The notes below the pieces were generated by a model. It searched no databases. It had not been told where the DNA came from and was given only the letters and a program-made list of their open reading frames with translations. The translations under genes and the position numbers were made by a program. Below are positions 35,096-46,712 of a stretch of DNA of 64,000 nt, piece after piece (within the stretch, counting starts at the first letter, position 1; each line of letters starts with the position of its first letter). Origin of the DNA: Diphasiastrum complanatum (lineage: Eukaryota; Streptophyta; Lycopodiopsida; Lycopodiales; Lycopodiaceae); contig CM055102.1 of assembly GCA_029204225.1 (NCBI GenBank), positions 15,622,229 through 15,686,228 of the forward strand. The letters are read 5' to 3'.

Positions 35096-35740
35096 AAGAT
35101 TCAACTAGTTTCATCACATTTTGCAATATTTCCATATTTGGCATATTGAGGCCAAAACTTGTTTTAGACTTAGAAATTGAATTTTCAAAGTTCATTAGTC
35201 TAAATTTCATTTGAATAAACACTTTTTGAACGTGTGGGAAAGATAGAATGCGAGTTTGAGTAGATTCAATTTGAATAAGTTGGGTACATTGAATCTAGAC
35301 CCAAAATTGGTTGGGTTTGCATTTTGGTGGGAAAGCCAAGTGGCCAAATAGGGTTTGGACCTGTTATAAAAGGATGTAACTCATGGAGAGAGTCATCTTC
35401 TCTCTTCTCTATCTCATTTCATGCTTATACATGGTTCTCTTGGGTTCTACTATCCATTGGTGCATTATCTTGGTGATTGCTTGCAATTCTATGTGTAGAA
35501 TGATCTATATTTGCTATTTTTGGATCCACACGTGTGAAATATAGTAGCTTGCTGGTTTTGTACGGACAGCAACAGTACATAATCATTTCATTCAAGTTTG
35601 ATCAAGTTCTATTAGTGTTTGCATCTCAAATTGTGTGTAGATGCTGATTTTTCTACATTGGTGAAATTCGTAGTGTGTTTCTCTTTCTAACCAAAGATCA
35701 TTCAAGTAGATTGGATCTTAAGAATCTGAAATCTTTCACA
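35091..35740 (+). repeat. 3' LTR of the complete copia element
   Basis: 650 bp, same ends as the 5' LTR (TGTGAAAGAT and ATCTTTCACA), with about 20 hand-counted substitutions and no length change relative to it. Confidence 0.97.
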
Positions 35741-35745
35741 ACAAT
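35741..35745. repeat. Target-site duplication ACAAT, right copy
   Basis: Matches 29,707-29,711 exactly. Confidence 0.92.
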
Positions 35746-35765
35746 TAGTTCAAATATGCAGATTG

Positions 35766-36896
35766 TTAAAAAGCTTGTTTCTTTGTCATTGGTCCTGTAA
35801 TCTTGTCTTCCTTCAATATAACTGCTTTTGGCGGTTTTATTGTTGGTTCATCAAGAATATCACGTACTCCAAATCTGGTAGGTTCCATGTGATTTAGAGT
35901 CTGCTCATCGGTAAGTTCTGCATTGTCATCATAAGTCAAGGCGTGACTCACATGAATGAGTTCATATTCAATCGGATTTGGTATGGGTTCCATTGATATC
36001 CAAGCCACATTCAGCACGTTCAATGGAAAAGTGATAGGTGTATCCAAAGTTCTATCCAGTAATAAAATCTTGCTCAAGTCGGACAGATTATCTTGTTGAC
36101 ACATATAGCCTGTTGTACAATCAACTGTTTCAAGAGATTGATTCCAGTTGACAGTATCGATTTGAGAGTCATAATGAGCTCCCCAATTTTTGACTGATCG
36201 GCCACAAGTGTGATCCGTTGTTGATGAATCGTTATCCCCTTTTTGGACTACTGGTTTGATAGTCCAAGTGATTGGATTGACTTTGACTGCACGTTCACGA
36301 TTCTCAAAAGTGAGTTGTTTGGTATCCCAGTTATGAATAAATTGCGCAACTCGTAACCATGGACGTCCTAGTAGGACTCGGTAGACATTCAGAGCGTCAG
36401 GTAAGTCCATTACTACAAAAGTAATGACAAACTGAATTCCAACAATTCTGACTGGTATATCTTCAACCATTCCTCGCGGATCAACTAGCTTAATGGCAAA
36501 AGCCGCAGGCTTAATCCTTGTAAGGCCCCACTTTGCACATAGCTTTGTTGAAATCAAGTTAACTCCCAAACTTCCATCTATCAGAGCTGCTTTTTTAGAA
36601 AATTGTCTATGTTGTATCGGTAGAGTAATATTCTTTTGCTCACTTTTCCTGGCCGCTCCGACATGGAGTAACTCATTAAATTCTTCAAATCCAACACAAA
36701 AAAGTGGTTTCTGATGGGCTTCTGGTTCGATCTGAGTTAACTTTTGCGCTAATACTTCTTTTGGCACCAACTTCAAAAATTCTCCTAATGTAATACTCAT
36801 CTTACTCGATAGAATATTCATGAGTATCTCTGTTTGTGGTGCTTCCAGTTCAGTCATCTTAAAAGGTTCTTCATGATGAGACAACTGAGTATTCAT
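35766..36896 (-). pseudogene. Ty3/gypsy protease region, minus strand
   Basis: A 376-codon frame on the minus strand. In the middle, AALIDGSLGVNLISTKLCAK has the retropepsin layout (hydrophobic pair, D-x-G-(A/S)-x-x-N), with IDGSLGVN where gypsy proteases usually have (V/I)D(S/T)GAxxN, so one active-site residue is altered. VLLGRPWLR further on is a conserved gypsy protease C-terminal motif. The rest is polar linker, ending at QAF near 35,766. It lies downstream of the gag relic in the same orientation. RT should follow but is not found; the complete copia element is inserted just beyond. Confidence 0.8.
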
Positions 36897-37003
36897 ATCT
36901 GTTCGTGGATTATTTGGCTACTGCACAGGTGAAGAATGGATTTCGGCTGCAGTTTTAGCGGCTTCAAGTTCCTCTTCTTATTGCAAATGTTTAATCCACT
37001 GCC

Positions 37004-38480
37004 TCATATCATGATATCTCCTCTTTTCGACATGGAGATTCGGATAGACTCCAGATGTTGTTGGTATATCAGTTGCTTCTGAACTCTAGTAACCACCATT
37101 AAGGGTATACTTGGTTCAGGTTGAACTGCTGGTCTTTGCTTGATTGTTATCAAATTTACAAGAGCTGTAGCTGGTGGTGGGTTCGGTCTTGCTGGACACT
37201 CCTTATAGCAATGCCCATAATCACAGTCTCTACAGAATGGTACAAATTTGTCTTTGTTTGGACATTCTTCAACTTTGTGATTTTCTCCACCAAAACATCC
37301 AAGCGGCACTATGGTCCAATTTCTAGATGCTTGTTGTTGCGCGGCAGCATAAATAGCATATTGTACTGAAGGACTGCTCTCATGATCATTATTGTAATTC
37401 CATTTGCTCGTTACCTCTGTAAGATTCTGGCTCCATCAGATTAGCAGGAGGAGCCAGTTGTGTCGGTCGGGCTGGTAAAGTTAGTCTCTCCGGATACCCA
37501 AGGGCATATTGATGAGGTTTGGTTGTAGGATCCTTTCCGTAATGGGGTTCCCAATATTCCATTTGGGCATATCGTTGCTGGATAATTTGAAGATTAAAAT
37601 GGCAATAAGCAATCTCATGATCAGGCGAATTGCACAGATGGCATACACTGAGTGTCATTTATTTTTTCAATTGTGGACATTCGTTCACTGTGTGATTGCC
37701 CATACAAATGGAACACCAGACATTTTCTTTGATAGGAAAAGTCTTAGCAAACTTCTCAGGTTCCTTGTTCACTTGTCCATGGAAATCTTTGAAGGCTTTG
37801 ATATTTTCGTCAAATTGCGGCTGCAACTTTTCCATTTGTATCTGCTTGTCCTTTCCAAGTTTCTCGAACTCATTGAGCGTCATCTCTACAGTAGCATTGA
37901 TATTTGTTGATGCGATAGTGGTGGATGTCGTAGTGGTCTGCCCTGTTGTATAAGACAACATACCAATATTCGGCTCATCATCTGAATCTTCATCCTCCTC
38001 TCGTATTGCATCGTCCATAGCATTTTGTAAAGTTGCATACTCATTGTGGCGTTTCAGCTCGCGTCTAATCCTTTTAGGAAGACCTGCCAGAAACCACATA
38101 ATCATGGCATCTTCAATAATCAGCTTGGGTACGCACTCAGATCTGAGGCGTTTAACTCATTCGACGTAGTCTTGTACCATTTTCAGCTTTTCCATTATAA
38201 TTTTACTTTAAAGTAGAAAAGGGTCTTCCATAAACTTCCAAGGTTTGAACCATGTGATAAGGGCTTATTTAACAGTTTCCCAATCTATACACTCAATTTC
38301 ATCTTGATTATAATACCAATCTTGTGCTGCATCCGTTAAGGCCATTGGAAATAGCTTAAGTTTATCTTGAGAAAAAACTTATTTATAGACTTCACAAGAT
38401 TCTACATAGATTTGGAGAAATCTAACTGGATCAGATAATTCATTTTACTAAGGTAGATCCAAACGGGGTGATCTCCTAAC
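37004..38480 (-). pseudogene. Ty3/gypsy gag with several zinc knuckles, minus strand
   Basis: Read right to left. FPMALTDAAQDWYYNQ and ALITWFKPWKF (about 38,230-38,360, with stops) are the retrotransposon gag core. IMWFLAGLPKRIRREL follows (about 38,040-38,105). Next come zinc-knuckle motifs: CSICMGNHTVNEC (about 37,680-37,720), CHLCNSPDHEIAYC (about 37,600-37,645), a degenerate CFGGENHKVEEC and CRDCDYGHCYKEC (about 37,190-37,300). The first, second and fourth keep all four ligands with C-x2-C-x3/4-H-x4-C spacing. Frameshifts and stops break it. It belongs with the protease relic to its left. Confidence 0.8.
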
Positions 38481-39850
38481 AATGATTGGATTGACTTCCT
38501 TAGGAGAAGCTCCAAGGTGCAAATTAAATCAATCAAACAATGAGATTGGATCTAGATTTTCAATCAAAATCTATCTCAATTCAGATCTGCAAAATTTCTT
38601 TCATTTGACAATAATCAGATTTCTGATTTTTGGAAAAAAAAAGTTTATGGTCAAGCGATTGACACATTTAAGAATGATGAATTCTCATAATAGAATCAAA
38701 TTGTAATAAAATTATTAAAAAATTTGACAGAGGCTTGATCTGAAAAATCAGAACCTAAAAATAGTATTGGCGAATGTTTCCTGGGCGAAGGCTCACTCGG
38801 CGAAGGTTCTTCAGTGTTATTTTAGATAAAAAAATCTCTGATCGAGTTATTTTTCAACAAATTTAGTAAAACTAACCTTCGCCGAACTCTCAGATAGTAA
38901 ATTTGACTCAGATAAAGCTAGGGTAGAACTGGCGAAGGTTCCTTATGCACAAAAGTATGATTTTTGTAGTTTGGCGAGGGTAAAAATAGAGATTTTTCTA
39001 GATTTTGAAAAAATTAACGTTCACCAAACTCAAAAATGATAACTTATTATAAATAGAATCCTCAAAAATTTCAACGAAGATTTCGACAAAAGTTACAAAT
39101 GTAATACTGCTACTTTTGCAAAAAAAAAAAAAATGACTTTTTTGACAAAAATTGAACAATATGACACGTGGCCTCTACTTATCGTTCGCCGAACTCAGAT
39201 TAATCAGACTGACACAGACTTTGGTGAAAGTTTTTGGCATTTATAAAAAGGTGTTAAATTCTTCAAAAAAATTTATCCTTTTCTAGATGAACAATCACTT
39301 TGACCTTTTATTTTTAGAGTTAATGTTCGCCGACCTGGCAGTAGATATATCTAAATCACACCTATGCACAGTGAATTAGACGAATGTTCTTTTTTTGTAA
39401 TTTTTTTTTAAGATTTTGGGTGTTTTTTGGTGTTTTCTGATGTTTCTGGAAATCTTTTGGGAAGGAATTTTCACCCTTCAAACTGAAGGTTTTGTGATCA
39501 AAACCGAAGATGCCTGCAACTCGGCGAACGTTTCCTGAATGAGGGTAAAATGTTATAGGTTATGATGACAATTTTTGTCTCCTTTTGACCAAGATTTGAT
39601 AGATTTGACCAATTTTTTGTGTTTTTTTTTAATTTCTTAGATCCAAATGGATCTTAAGAATGGTGATCTGGATAGCTATCTCTGTTCAACAATCAAATTA
39701 GATTTCAAATAAGAAGATCCACTCAAATCAAGCAAAATCACTTCCAAACTAACCCTAAAAGCAATTTTAACACTATTCATGCCACAGCAAGATGCCTAAT
39801 GCAAGCTAACCATCCAACAACCATGCTGCAAATTGAAAAATTGGCGTAGC
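38481..39850 (-). other. Untranslated leader of the minus-strand gypsy element
   Basis: No coding sequence. Between the gag core and the primer site, the segment 38,765-39,540 is studded with a short motif, GGCGAAGGTTC and its reverse complement, in both orientations (for example near 38,784, 38,799, 38,877, 38,931, 39,183, 39,328 and 39,521). Confidence 0.55.
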
Positions 39851-39868
39851 TCCCCGGCAACGGTGCCA
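39851..39868 (-). other. Gypsy primer-binding site (tRNA-Asp type)
   Basis: On the minus strand the sequence is TGGCACCGTTGCCGGGGA, differing at one base from the TGGCGCCGTTGCCGGGGA site known from plant Athila/Tat-lineage gypsy elements and described as tRNA-Asp type. It lies 4 bases from the start of the LTR-like repeat. Confidence 0.85.
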
Positions 39869-39872
39869 AAAT

Positions 39873-40172
39873 TGTGCATATTTCCGATTTCAGCATGAAT
39901 GGAAGATCCACATCTAACTCTAGCATCCATTAACCCTAAGCATTAACACTCCTCGATTAACCCTACGATCCACAATGAAGATAGCTTATTCTTTCTCTCT
40001 CTCCCTTTCTCTCTCACAAAAAGTATAATATAGATAAATCCCAACAACATTTAGATCCTACAATTAGCAAAACAACACAAGTATGAGAGATGGAGGAAAA
40101 GAGATAGAGAGCAAGTCTGCTTGTATTGAAAGGAGGATATGAACATGCCTTCCAAAATCGAGTTTGGCACTA
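39873..40172 (-). repeat. 5' LTR (partial) of the minus-strand gypsy element
   Basis: Starts TGTGCATA on the plus strand, just beyond the primer site, and matches 25,455-25,775. Similarity ends abruptly at GTTTGGCACTA near 40,172, where sequence of a second copia derivative begins, so the LTR is truncated. Confidence 0.75.
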
Positions 40173-40568
40173 CCATAAATGTGAGTGATGACCATTTGCT
40201 TGCTTGTCTCCTCCAATTTTGTCCTTTCTTGATATGTCTCCACCATAAAACTCCGTGAATGAGCCTCCATCTCCATCTTCCCACAAGATATCATCAACAC
40301 TTGATGACTTGGCCATGAATGAGTCACATAATGGACCTCCAATAGCTTCATTCCCATCAGCAAAACCAGCCAAAAATGCTAATACAACCCCAACTATAAG
40401 ATATTGCAAGACAATGTAGCTAGTTTGTCCATATCTTGACAATTTGCACACATCCACATAAAATAGCTCAAACATGAGATAGAACAAGTAAAGTAAACTT
40501 GAGCAACACTTCCTTGTTGCTCCTTTGACCTTACGTGAGTTTTCAATAAGCTGCAAAAACAGATCCAT
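40170..40568 (-). CDS. Module-encoded ORF, unrecognised (132 codons)
   Basis: This frame carries the conserved part of the module without the frameshift seen in the other copy. It starts MDLFLQLIENSRKVKGATRK, continues with CCSSLLYLFYLMFELFYVDV (a hydrophobic stretch that could cross a membrane), CKLSRYGQTSYI, a second hydrophobic stretch (GVVLAFLAGF), then ADGNEAIGG and an acidic/Gly-rich tail ending HHSHLW. Both copies keep these words although they differ at many positions. No known family is recognised, and expression is unproven. Confidence 0.4.
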   Translation of the reverse strand: MDLFLQLIENSRKVKGATRKCCSSLLYLFYLMFELFYVDVCKLSRYGQTSYIVLQYLIVGVVLAFLAGFADGNEAIGGPLCDSFMAKSSSVDDILWEDGDGGSFTEFYGGDISRKDKIGGDKQANGHHSHLW

Positions 40569-42344
40569 AACATCTTGCCAAGTAACCTTCCTTTGATGCT
40601 CTTGACTAGCTCCAAATTGCCACCTTTCCTTTTGTGTTGTTGAAACCCTTTGAGATCAACCTCTTGATCATCAACTTGACCATCAAAGTCATTGAACAAT
40701 TTTTTTTTTCCAGATCCATTACTTGCTTTTCAAGCATGAAAACCATGAGAACCAATATCCACTTGCATAGCATCATCTACACAAGAAGATTCTCCAAAAC
40801 AAGTGAGTAAAGCAAAGTGAGTCGCTTCCACTTGCTTACCTTTCTCTTGATCATCAAAGATATCAAATATATGAATATCTTCATACCTGAACCTCTAGAA
40901 ATACTCCCTCCCAAACATATGATCTAGATCTAACAAGACCTCATCAATGCTTGATCTCGAATTTCCACAAAGGTTAGTGAAAACAATGTCACCAATGTCA
41001 CCATCATAAATCAAAAGATAGATTCCAAACTTTCCATCCAACATGAAGTAGAGTAGGTGAAGATGAGTATCAAATCCAATAAATCTAGCCCTCTTGAGTC
41101 CATAACAAACCTCAATAAGCTCACCAGTGAGATCTCCCTTGCCTTACAGAAATTGCCTCTCGATTTGCTCCGTGTAGCCTTCTCCAACCAACCTTTTACC
41201 ATCTCAATCATGAGTGATCAATTCACAATCATAGAATCCTTTGAGTTGATGAAGAGATGTGAGATCCATGCCTTGGATCTTCCCAAGAACCAATCTTCCA
41301 TTGCTCTTTCCTTCATAAGACTCCCTCTTAATGATTGCATCATAAGAAGTAGAAACCTCAAAAACATTAGAAGCCATGAAAAAAATGATTAGTACCTTCA
41401 ACTTAAGGATGATTGAAGTACTCTCTTTTCTCAAACAAGAACTTCTACGCAATATTTTAGGTAATGAATCATATGATAATGATTCTTCCTCACTATCATT
41501 CACAATGAAATCATTCAAAGTACATCATACTTTGAACTCCTCACATACTTCTCTTCTTCTTGACTTGTGACTATCTCCCCTCACCAAGTCTCTTGATAGA
41601 ACCATTTGATCTACTCTTTGTATGAAGACATGTGACTCCACTTGCTGCAAAAATGACTTTCTTGGACTCATCACAAAAGAATGTAGAAGAACCATCTCCT
41701 TCATGAATGCACCTAGCAACATCTTTTTCCTTATGATCAAAGAAATCAAACTTTTCCAAGGAAGAACCTTCACCTCCATTGATGAAGTTAGCTCTTTCCT
41801 TACCTTTTGCATGCTTGCACTTGCCATGAAGAACCATTGAAACACCATCATTATCCTCAAGACTAGCCAACTTAGCACAAAGATGAACATCTCCAAGAAG
41901 CATATTAGATCTTGACCTAGATCTAGCATAATGAAGCTTTTTAGACTTTGCATAAGATCCACCAATCTTATTGATGCTAAAAGGTAACTTTGGAAAGTTG
42001 AGACCAATCCCCTTTTCCATTCCATCCTTTTTGTTAGCCATAACAAAAGCATCAAGCTTGAAAAGTCCACCTTGTCTATTGCCCCTAGCAACCAAGATTT
42101 CTTCTTTTGTAATGAAACAAGCATCACCACCAAACTTGATTCCACAATAAAAGCATTTCAACTTAGACTTATCTTTCTTTTTGCCAAAAGGGGAAGTCTC
42201 ACCTTGATCTTTCCCTTTAGACCACTTGCCTTTGCCTTTGTCTTTGAACTTGCCTTTGATGAACATAGCCTCCTCTTCATATTGAGATGTCGATGTAGAT
42301 ACACCTCCTCTTGATTGAAGCCTATATGTCAGACTTGGCCTCAA
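40173..42344 (-). mobile_element. Rearranged copia derivative carrying the same foreign module
   Basis: Read right to left. 41,571-42,344 is a 257-codon frame: gag C-terminus with KGKWSKGKDQ and half a zinc knuckle (CFYCGIK), then a deletion straight into the pre-integrase zone (FGGDACFITKEEILV) and a worn YARSRSRS segment. Unrecognised sequence follows to about 40,870, with no integrase core or RT. From about 40,870 to 40,173 it matches the foreign module of the complete element (DDQEVDLK, RKCCSSLLYLFYLMFELF, FADGNEAIGG, DGGSFTE). No LTR was found at either side; the left end abuts the gypsy LTR. Confidence 0.75.
41011..41570 (-). other. Unrecognised part of the foreign insert in the minus-strand copia derivative
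   Basis: Minus-strand frames of 104 codons (41,204-41,518, starting MNDFIVNDSEEESLSYDSLP) and 66 codons (41,011-41,211) follow one another. Across frames the text reads GKIQGMDLTSLHQLKGFYDC, FIGFDTHLHLLYFMLDGKFG and YLLIYDGDIGDIVF. It looks like former coding sequence, but it is neither copia nor gypsy pol and I do not recognise it. It has no counterpart in the complete element. Confidence 0.4.
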
Positions 42345-42969
42345 TTGTCTTATTCATCTTCTTCAAAGAATCAGCTTCGTTTATTAGAGTCCGAAGTTGT
42401 GTTTCGAGAGAACGATTTCGTTCGATCAGCTTCGTGTTGTCTGATTCGAGCGAATTGATCTTCTCATAGAATGCCTTTAGATTCTCTTGGCATCTCCTTT
42501 CTGAGTTAACAAACTCCATGGTAATCTTTTGATGGTACTTGTCCAACTCGTACACTTCAGCCACTAGATTTTTGGCTTTCTCTGTCATGGTTTGAAACCA
42601 CTAGGACTGGTTGTCTGGTTCATCTTCATCTTCAATAGGTGCCCCAGGTTCGCCTTCAGCAGCTGCTCGTGCTTTCTTTGATGTGTCAGACTGGGTTGGA
42701 TCATCATCAGAGGTGGATGCACTCTGCTACTTCTGAGATGTGGAAGCAGATGCTAACTTTGAAGATTCAGTAGCAGCAGCAGCAACTCCATCTGTATCCA
42801 TTGCCATGGCTGGAACTATATCTGGTTGGGATGGTGCAGCATCAATCTCCGTAGCAGTGGTAGCTGCCACTTCGACTGTTGGTGCAACATCTGGTGTAAC
42901 CGGAATAGGGACAGGTAGGATGCTGGAAAGATCAATTGGCTTGGGAGCCAACATCCTTCCCGTCAGCAT
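42322..42969 (-). pseudogene. Alanine-rich, coiled-coil relic (probable retroelement gag tail)
   Basis: Two minus-strand frames separated by a stop. 42,727-42,969 is Ala/Pro/Thr-rich (MLTGRMLAPKPIDLSSILPV, VEVAATTATEIDAAPS). 42,322-42,588 starts MTEKAKNLVAEVYELDKYHQ and carries a heptad-like segment, INSLESDNTKLIERNRSLET, typical of a coiled coil. The charged text between them includes SDTSKKARAAAEGEPGAP. Such proteins are often the C-terminal part of plant gypsy gag-like ORFs; the gag-like relic at 44.7 kb may be a partner, but this is on the opposite strand. Identity is tentative. Confidence 0.4.
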
Positions 42970-42984
42970 TGTTTCTCTTGCTCG

Positions 42985-44050
42985 GTCAAAATGTCAAAAT
43001 GGGCACCCAGGTATTGGTGCCGACCATTTCTCTTCTGAAAAACTGCTAAAAAAATCCTCTTGGCCGGTTTCTAGTGGCCAACACTCTTCAAGGATACGCA
43101 CAATTACACTGAGGCTTGTGATGTCTGCCAACGCACAAAACGCTTTCAAAAAACAAACTACATGCCTTTACACCCTGTGATCCAGCTTTCCAGAAATGGA
43201 AAATTGATTATGTTGGGCCTATTAGTCCTGCTGCTCGACACACACAATCTCGTTACATCATAGTAGCTACGGACTACTGCACCAAATGGGCTAAAGCAAG
43301 AGCTGTTCGCAATGCTGACGGTCATTCCACCGTCAAATTTCTCTTTGAACAGGTTATAGTTTGGTTCGGATGTCCTCTAGAGCTTATCAGTGATAGGGGA
43401 ACACATTTTCTTAACTCTGTCATAGCAAATCTTCTTTCCAAATTTTTTGTGATACATCGCAAAAGTTTCCCATACTATCCATGCTGCAATGGCCAGACAG
43501 AATCCACCAATAAAATCCTATGTGGCATTCTCACCAAAACCGTCGAATCCAGCCGATTTGATTGGGAACTCAAACTCCATGCTGCTCTTTGGGCTTATCG
43601 CACTACCACGAAGTGAGCTACATGCTTAACCCCCTTCCAGCTCACATATGGTCAAGAAGCCGTTATGCCTGTGGAATTCCATATTCCCTCCCTTCGAGTA
43701 GCCTACAACCTTGAGCTCGATACTCCTCAGAATCTAGCAAATAGGTTATTCCATCTGAAGCAACTCTGTGAAACACGACGGATTAGCATCCATGCTCAAC
43801 AAGTCCACAAACGACGACAAAAAGCATGGCATGATCGATCATTGAATCTTAGAAATTTCCAGGTGGGCGATAAGGTCTTGCTATACCAGGCCAAACCCTT
43901 CAAAGGTAAACTGAAATTTTCAGGCCAAGGACCTTGTGTCATAAAAAAAATCTTTGCCTCTGGATATTTCAACTCCAAACCCTTCAAGGCGATGTCCTCG
44001 ACATTGTGGTCAATGGAAGTCGATTGCGGAAGTACAACGGACCTTGCTTT
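42985..44050 (+). pseudogene. Ty3/gypsy integrase, nearly complete
   Basis: GHPGIGADHFSSEKLLKK near 43,010 and EACDVCQRTKRFQKTNYMPL near 43,115 are the zinc-binding domain (HHCC), in shifted frames. The core follows: KIDYVGPIS with the first D near 43,208, LISDRGTHFLNS with the second D near 43,390, and YYPCCNGQTESTNKIL with the E near 43,500. A TGA stop lies in AYRTTTK*AT near 43,616. From 43,665 the frame reads MPVEFHIPSLRVAYNLELDT to 44,207, including VGDKVLLYQAKPFKGKLKF, the post-core GPF/Y-like region. It is less decayed than the gypsy relic at the left edge and is a different copy. Confidence 0.9.
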
Positions 44051-44744
44051 TATCTTGATATGTATTAGCTGCTTTTTCTCTACTGTTTATTTTTTTCTTC
44101 TCTCTTTTTATTATTTGTATGCCATTTTGACAACATTTTTTTGCTGTGATTTGTTGTTCCACCCATCAAGATACTATCTGATCAGGTATACCAATAGTCT
44201 TCTCTGAGAAAACCACAAAAGTCATTAGTTTCAGACAAAAGGTTTCACATCATCTCAGATAAAATTCGTCTGATCCCTTTCTTACAGAGAACGATTCATT
44301 TTTTGCTCCGCGAATTTTGTCTCAGAAGAAAAATGTCAAAAAATCAAAAAAATGGAGTTTTCTTCATCGGACATCCATGCTCAGAATTCACCGACAATTC
44401 ACAGAAGCTCAAATTGATCCTCACAATTTCTCTATTCCCTCCACGAATTCTGATTAGATACATTTTTGCACTATCAGACATTTTCTCTCTTTTGGCAAAC
44501 ACAAATCACTTACAAGAATTCACGGGCCCCCGGAATGATGCCTCGAAATTTGCGATCATCATTACCAAATCGTGGACAATGAGGATGATTTCTAGGTGAA
44601 GTTGTGAATTCCTGCCCAAAAAAAGTCTATATATAGGTCTCCACCCTCTCTCCACGAGTTCATTTTAAATTGCTGCTCTCGAGTTCATGCCAAATTCTTT
44701 CAAAATTTTCAAAATTCTCAGAGCAATCTCAAATCACTACTGCC
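44051..44744 (+). promoter_or_regulatory. Probable retroelement LTR/promoter with TATA box
   Basis: No coding sequence. CTATATATAG near 44,626 followed by a CT-rich leader (CCACCCTCTCTCCACGAG) and an ATG in a CCATGG context at 44,745 looks like a promoter and 5' leader, probably in an LTR following the gypsy integrase. Confidence 0.4.
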
Positions 44745-45779
44745 ATGGCTTCCCGTGATTCCTCACTGAGCTTGCATTGCCGTAAAACCCCCTTGTCCTT
44801 ATTCAAGGGATATAATCATGATCTCTCTTAAGAATTACACCGAGCAGCTCACACTGGCCAAGGATATCCTCACCAATCTTGGCTTTGATGTAACACTTTT
44901 CAGGGACCAGCAGAGCGAGAGCCTCATCTGAGCAGCCTACTCGACCTATTCGGATGAGTTCCAAATTTTCTGGCTTACAACCAAGACTGGCAATTATTCT
45001 ATTATCAACATCTCTCCGGGGGATCTTAAGAGTGTCAACTTTCCTAATCTCGGAGAGACAATCCATGGCAAGGGCACCAACTATGATGCCAAGTACTTCA
45101 CCAAGTTTTTGACAAACGAGGGCAAAACCATTTTCCAAACCAATTACGAGATCGCTATCCGACTCATCATGGATCCCCATCTACGGGCCGCCTCAGAGAT
45201 CATCGTCACCATGGCTGCAATACATACCACCAAGATGGATCGCATCCCACTGAGCGATCTCTTCTCTCTAACCCTCACCATGGACGACCCCACTCAAAAT
45301 TATAAGTGTGATGAGAAGGTAGCGGGGAAGCTGTGCGGAGCCCTAAAAGCCGGCAAATTAACTACCAAATGTGGATTAATCCTCCACATGTTGGTCACCA
45401 AGTCTCACCAGCCCCACCTACTAATAAGCAGAAAGGGAAGGCAGTCAGCACCGAAGCAGCTGTCCCACATGACATTCTATCTAGCGACATCGGGGTAGAA
45501 TATGCTAAATCCGGAGGGAGCCTTAAACCATCTCAGGTCCCAAAGGAGGTCCTAGAGCAGCAAGCGGCCTTACTTCATCAGGCCCAACAACGCCGACAAG
45601 TAGTAGTAGCAGCAGCAGGCAGCTTCGGAATGGCAAGCACTTCTGGCTCTGATCCTATGGGCGTGATTCCGTCCACACAAGCAATCTCCTCTCCATCACT
45701 TGCTCTCACAATCCCACCACCACCCCCACCATTTACCGTCACCTCCACATCCTCACTAACTCTCAACACGGGCTTCCCT

Positions 45780-45780
<1 letters not shown>
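44745..45780 (+). pseudogene. Gag-like or unknown retroelement ORF, decayed
   Basis: It starts at the ATG at 44,745 (MASRDSSLSLHCRKTPLSLF) and soon hits a stop. 45,109-45,498 stays open (129 codons) with NYEIAIRLIMDPHLRAASEI and DRIPLSDLFSLTLTMDDP. A neighbouring frame, 45,333 to about 45,780, is Gln/Ala- then Pro/Ser-rich (VLEQQAALLHQAQQRRQ, LTIPPPPPPFTVTSTSS) before it runs into an (AG)n tract. The layout suits the variable gag-like ORF that opens some plant gypsy elements. The homology is not certain. Confidence 0.4.

Positions 45781-46712
<932 letters not shown>

Larger units (their letters stand above)
29712..35740 (+). mobile_element. Complete Ty1/copia LTR element with RT replaced by foreign sequence
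   Basis: A 6,029-bp element with two 650-bp LTRs, a tRNA-iMet primer site directly after the 5' LTR, a purine tract directly before the 3' LTR, and a perfect 5-bp target duplication. The coding order is gag, protease, integrase, foreign module, RNase H, which is copia order with nearly all of RT missing. By hand I count about 20 differences between the LTRs (about 97% identity; roughly 13 are transitions), so it is not a very recent insertion. A frameshift near 32,270, a stop at 33,385 and an altered protease active site mean this copy cannot act alone. It lies within a minus-strand gypsy element. Confidence 0.95.
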
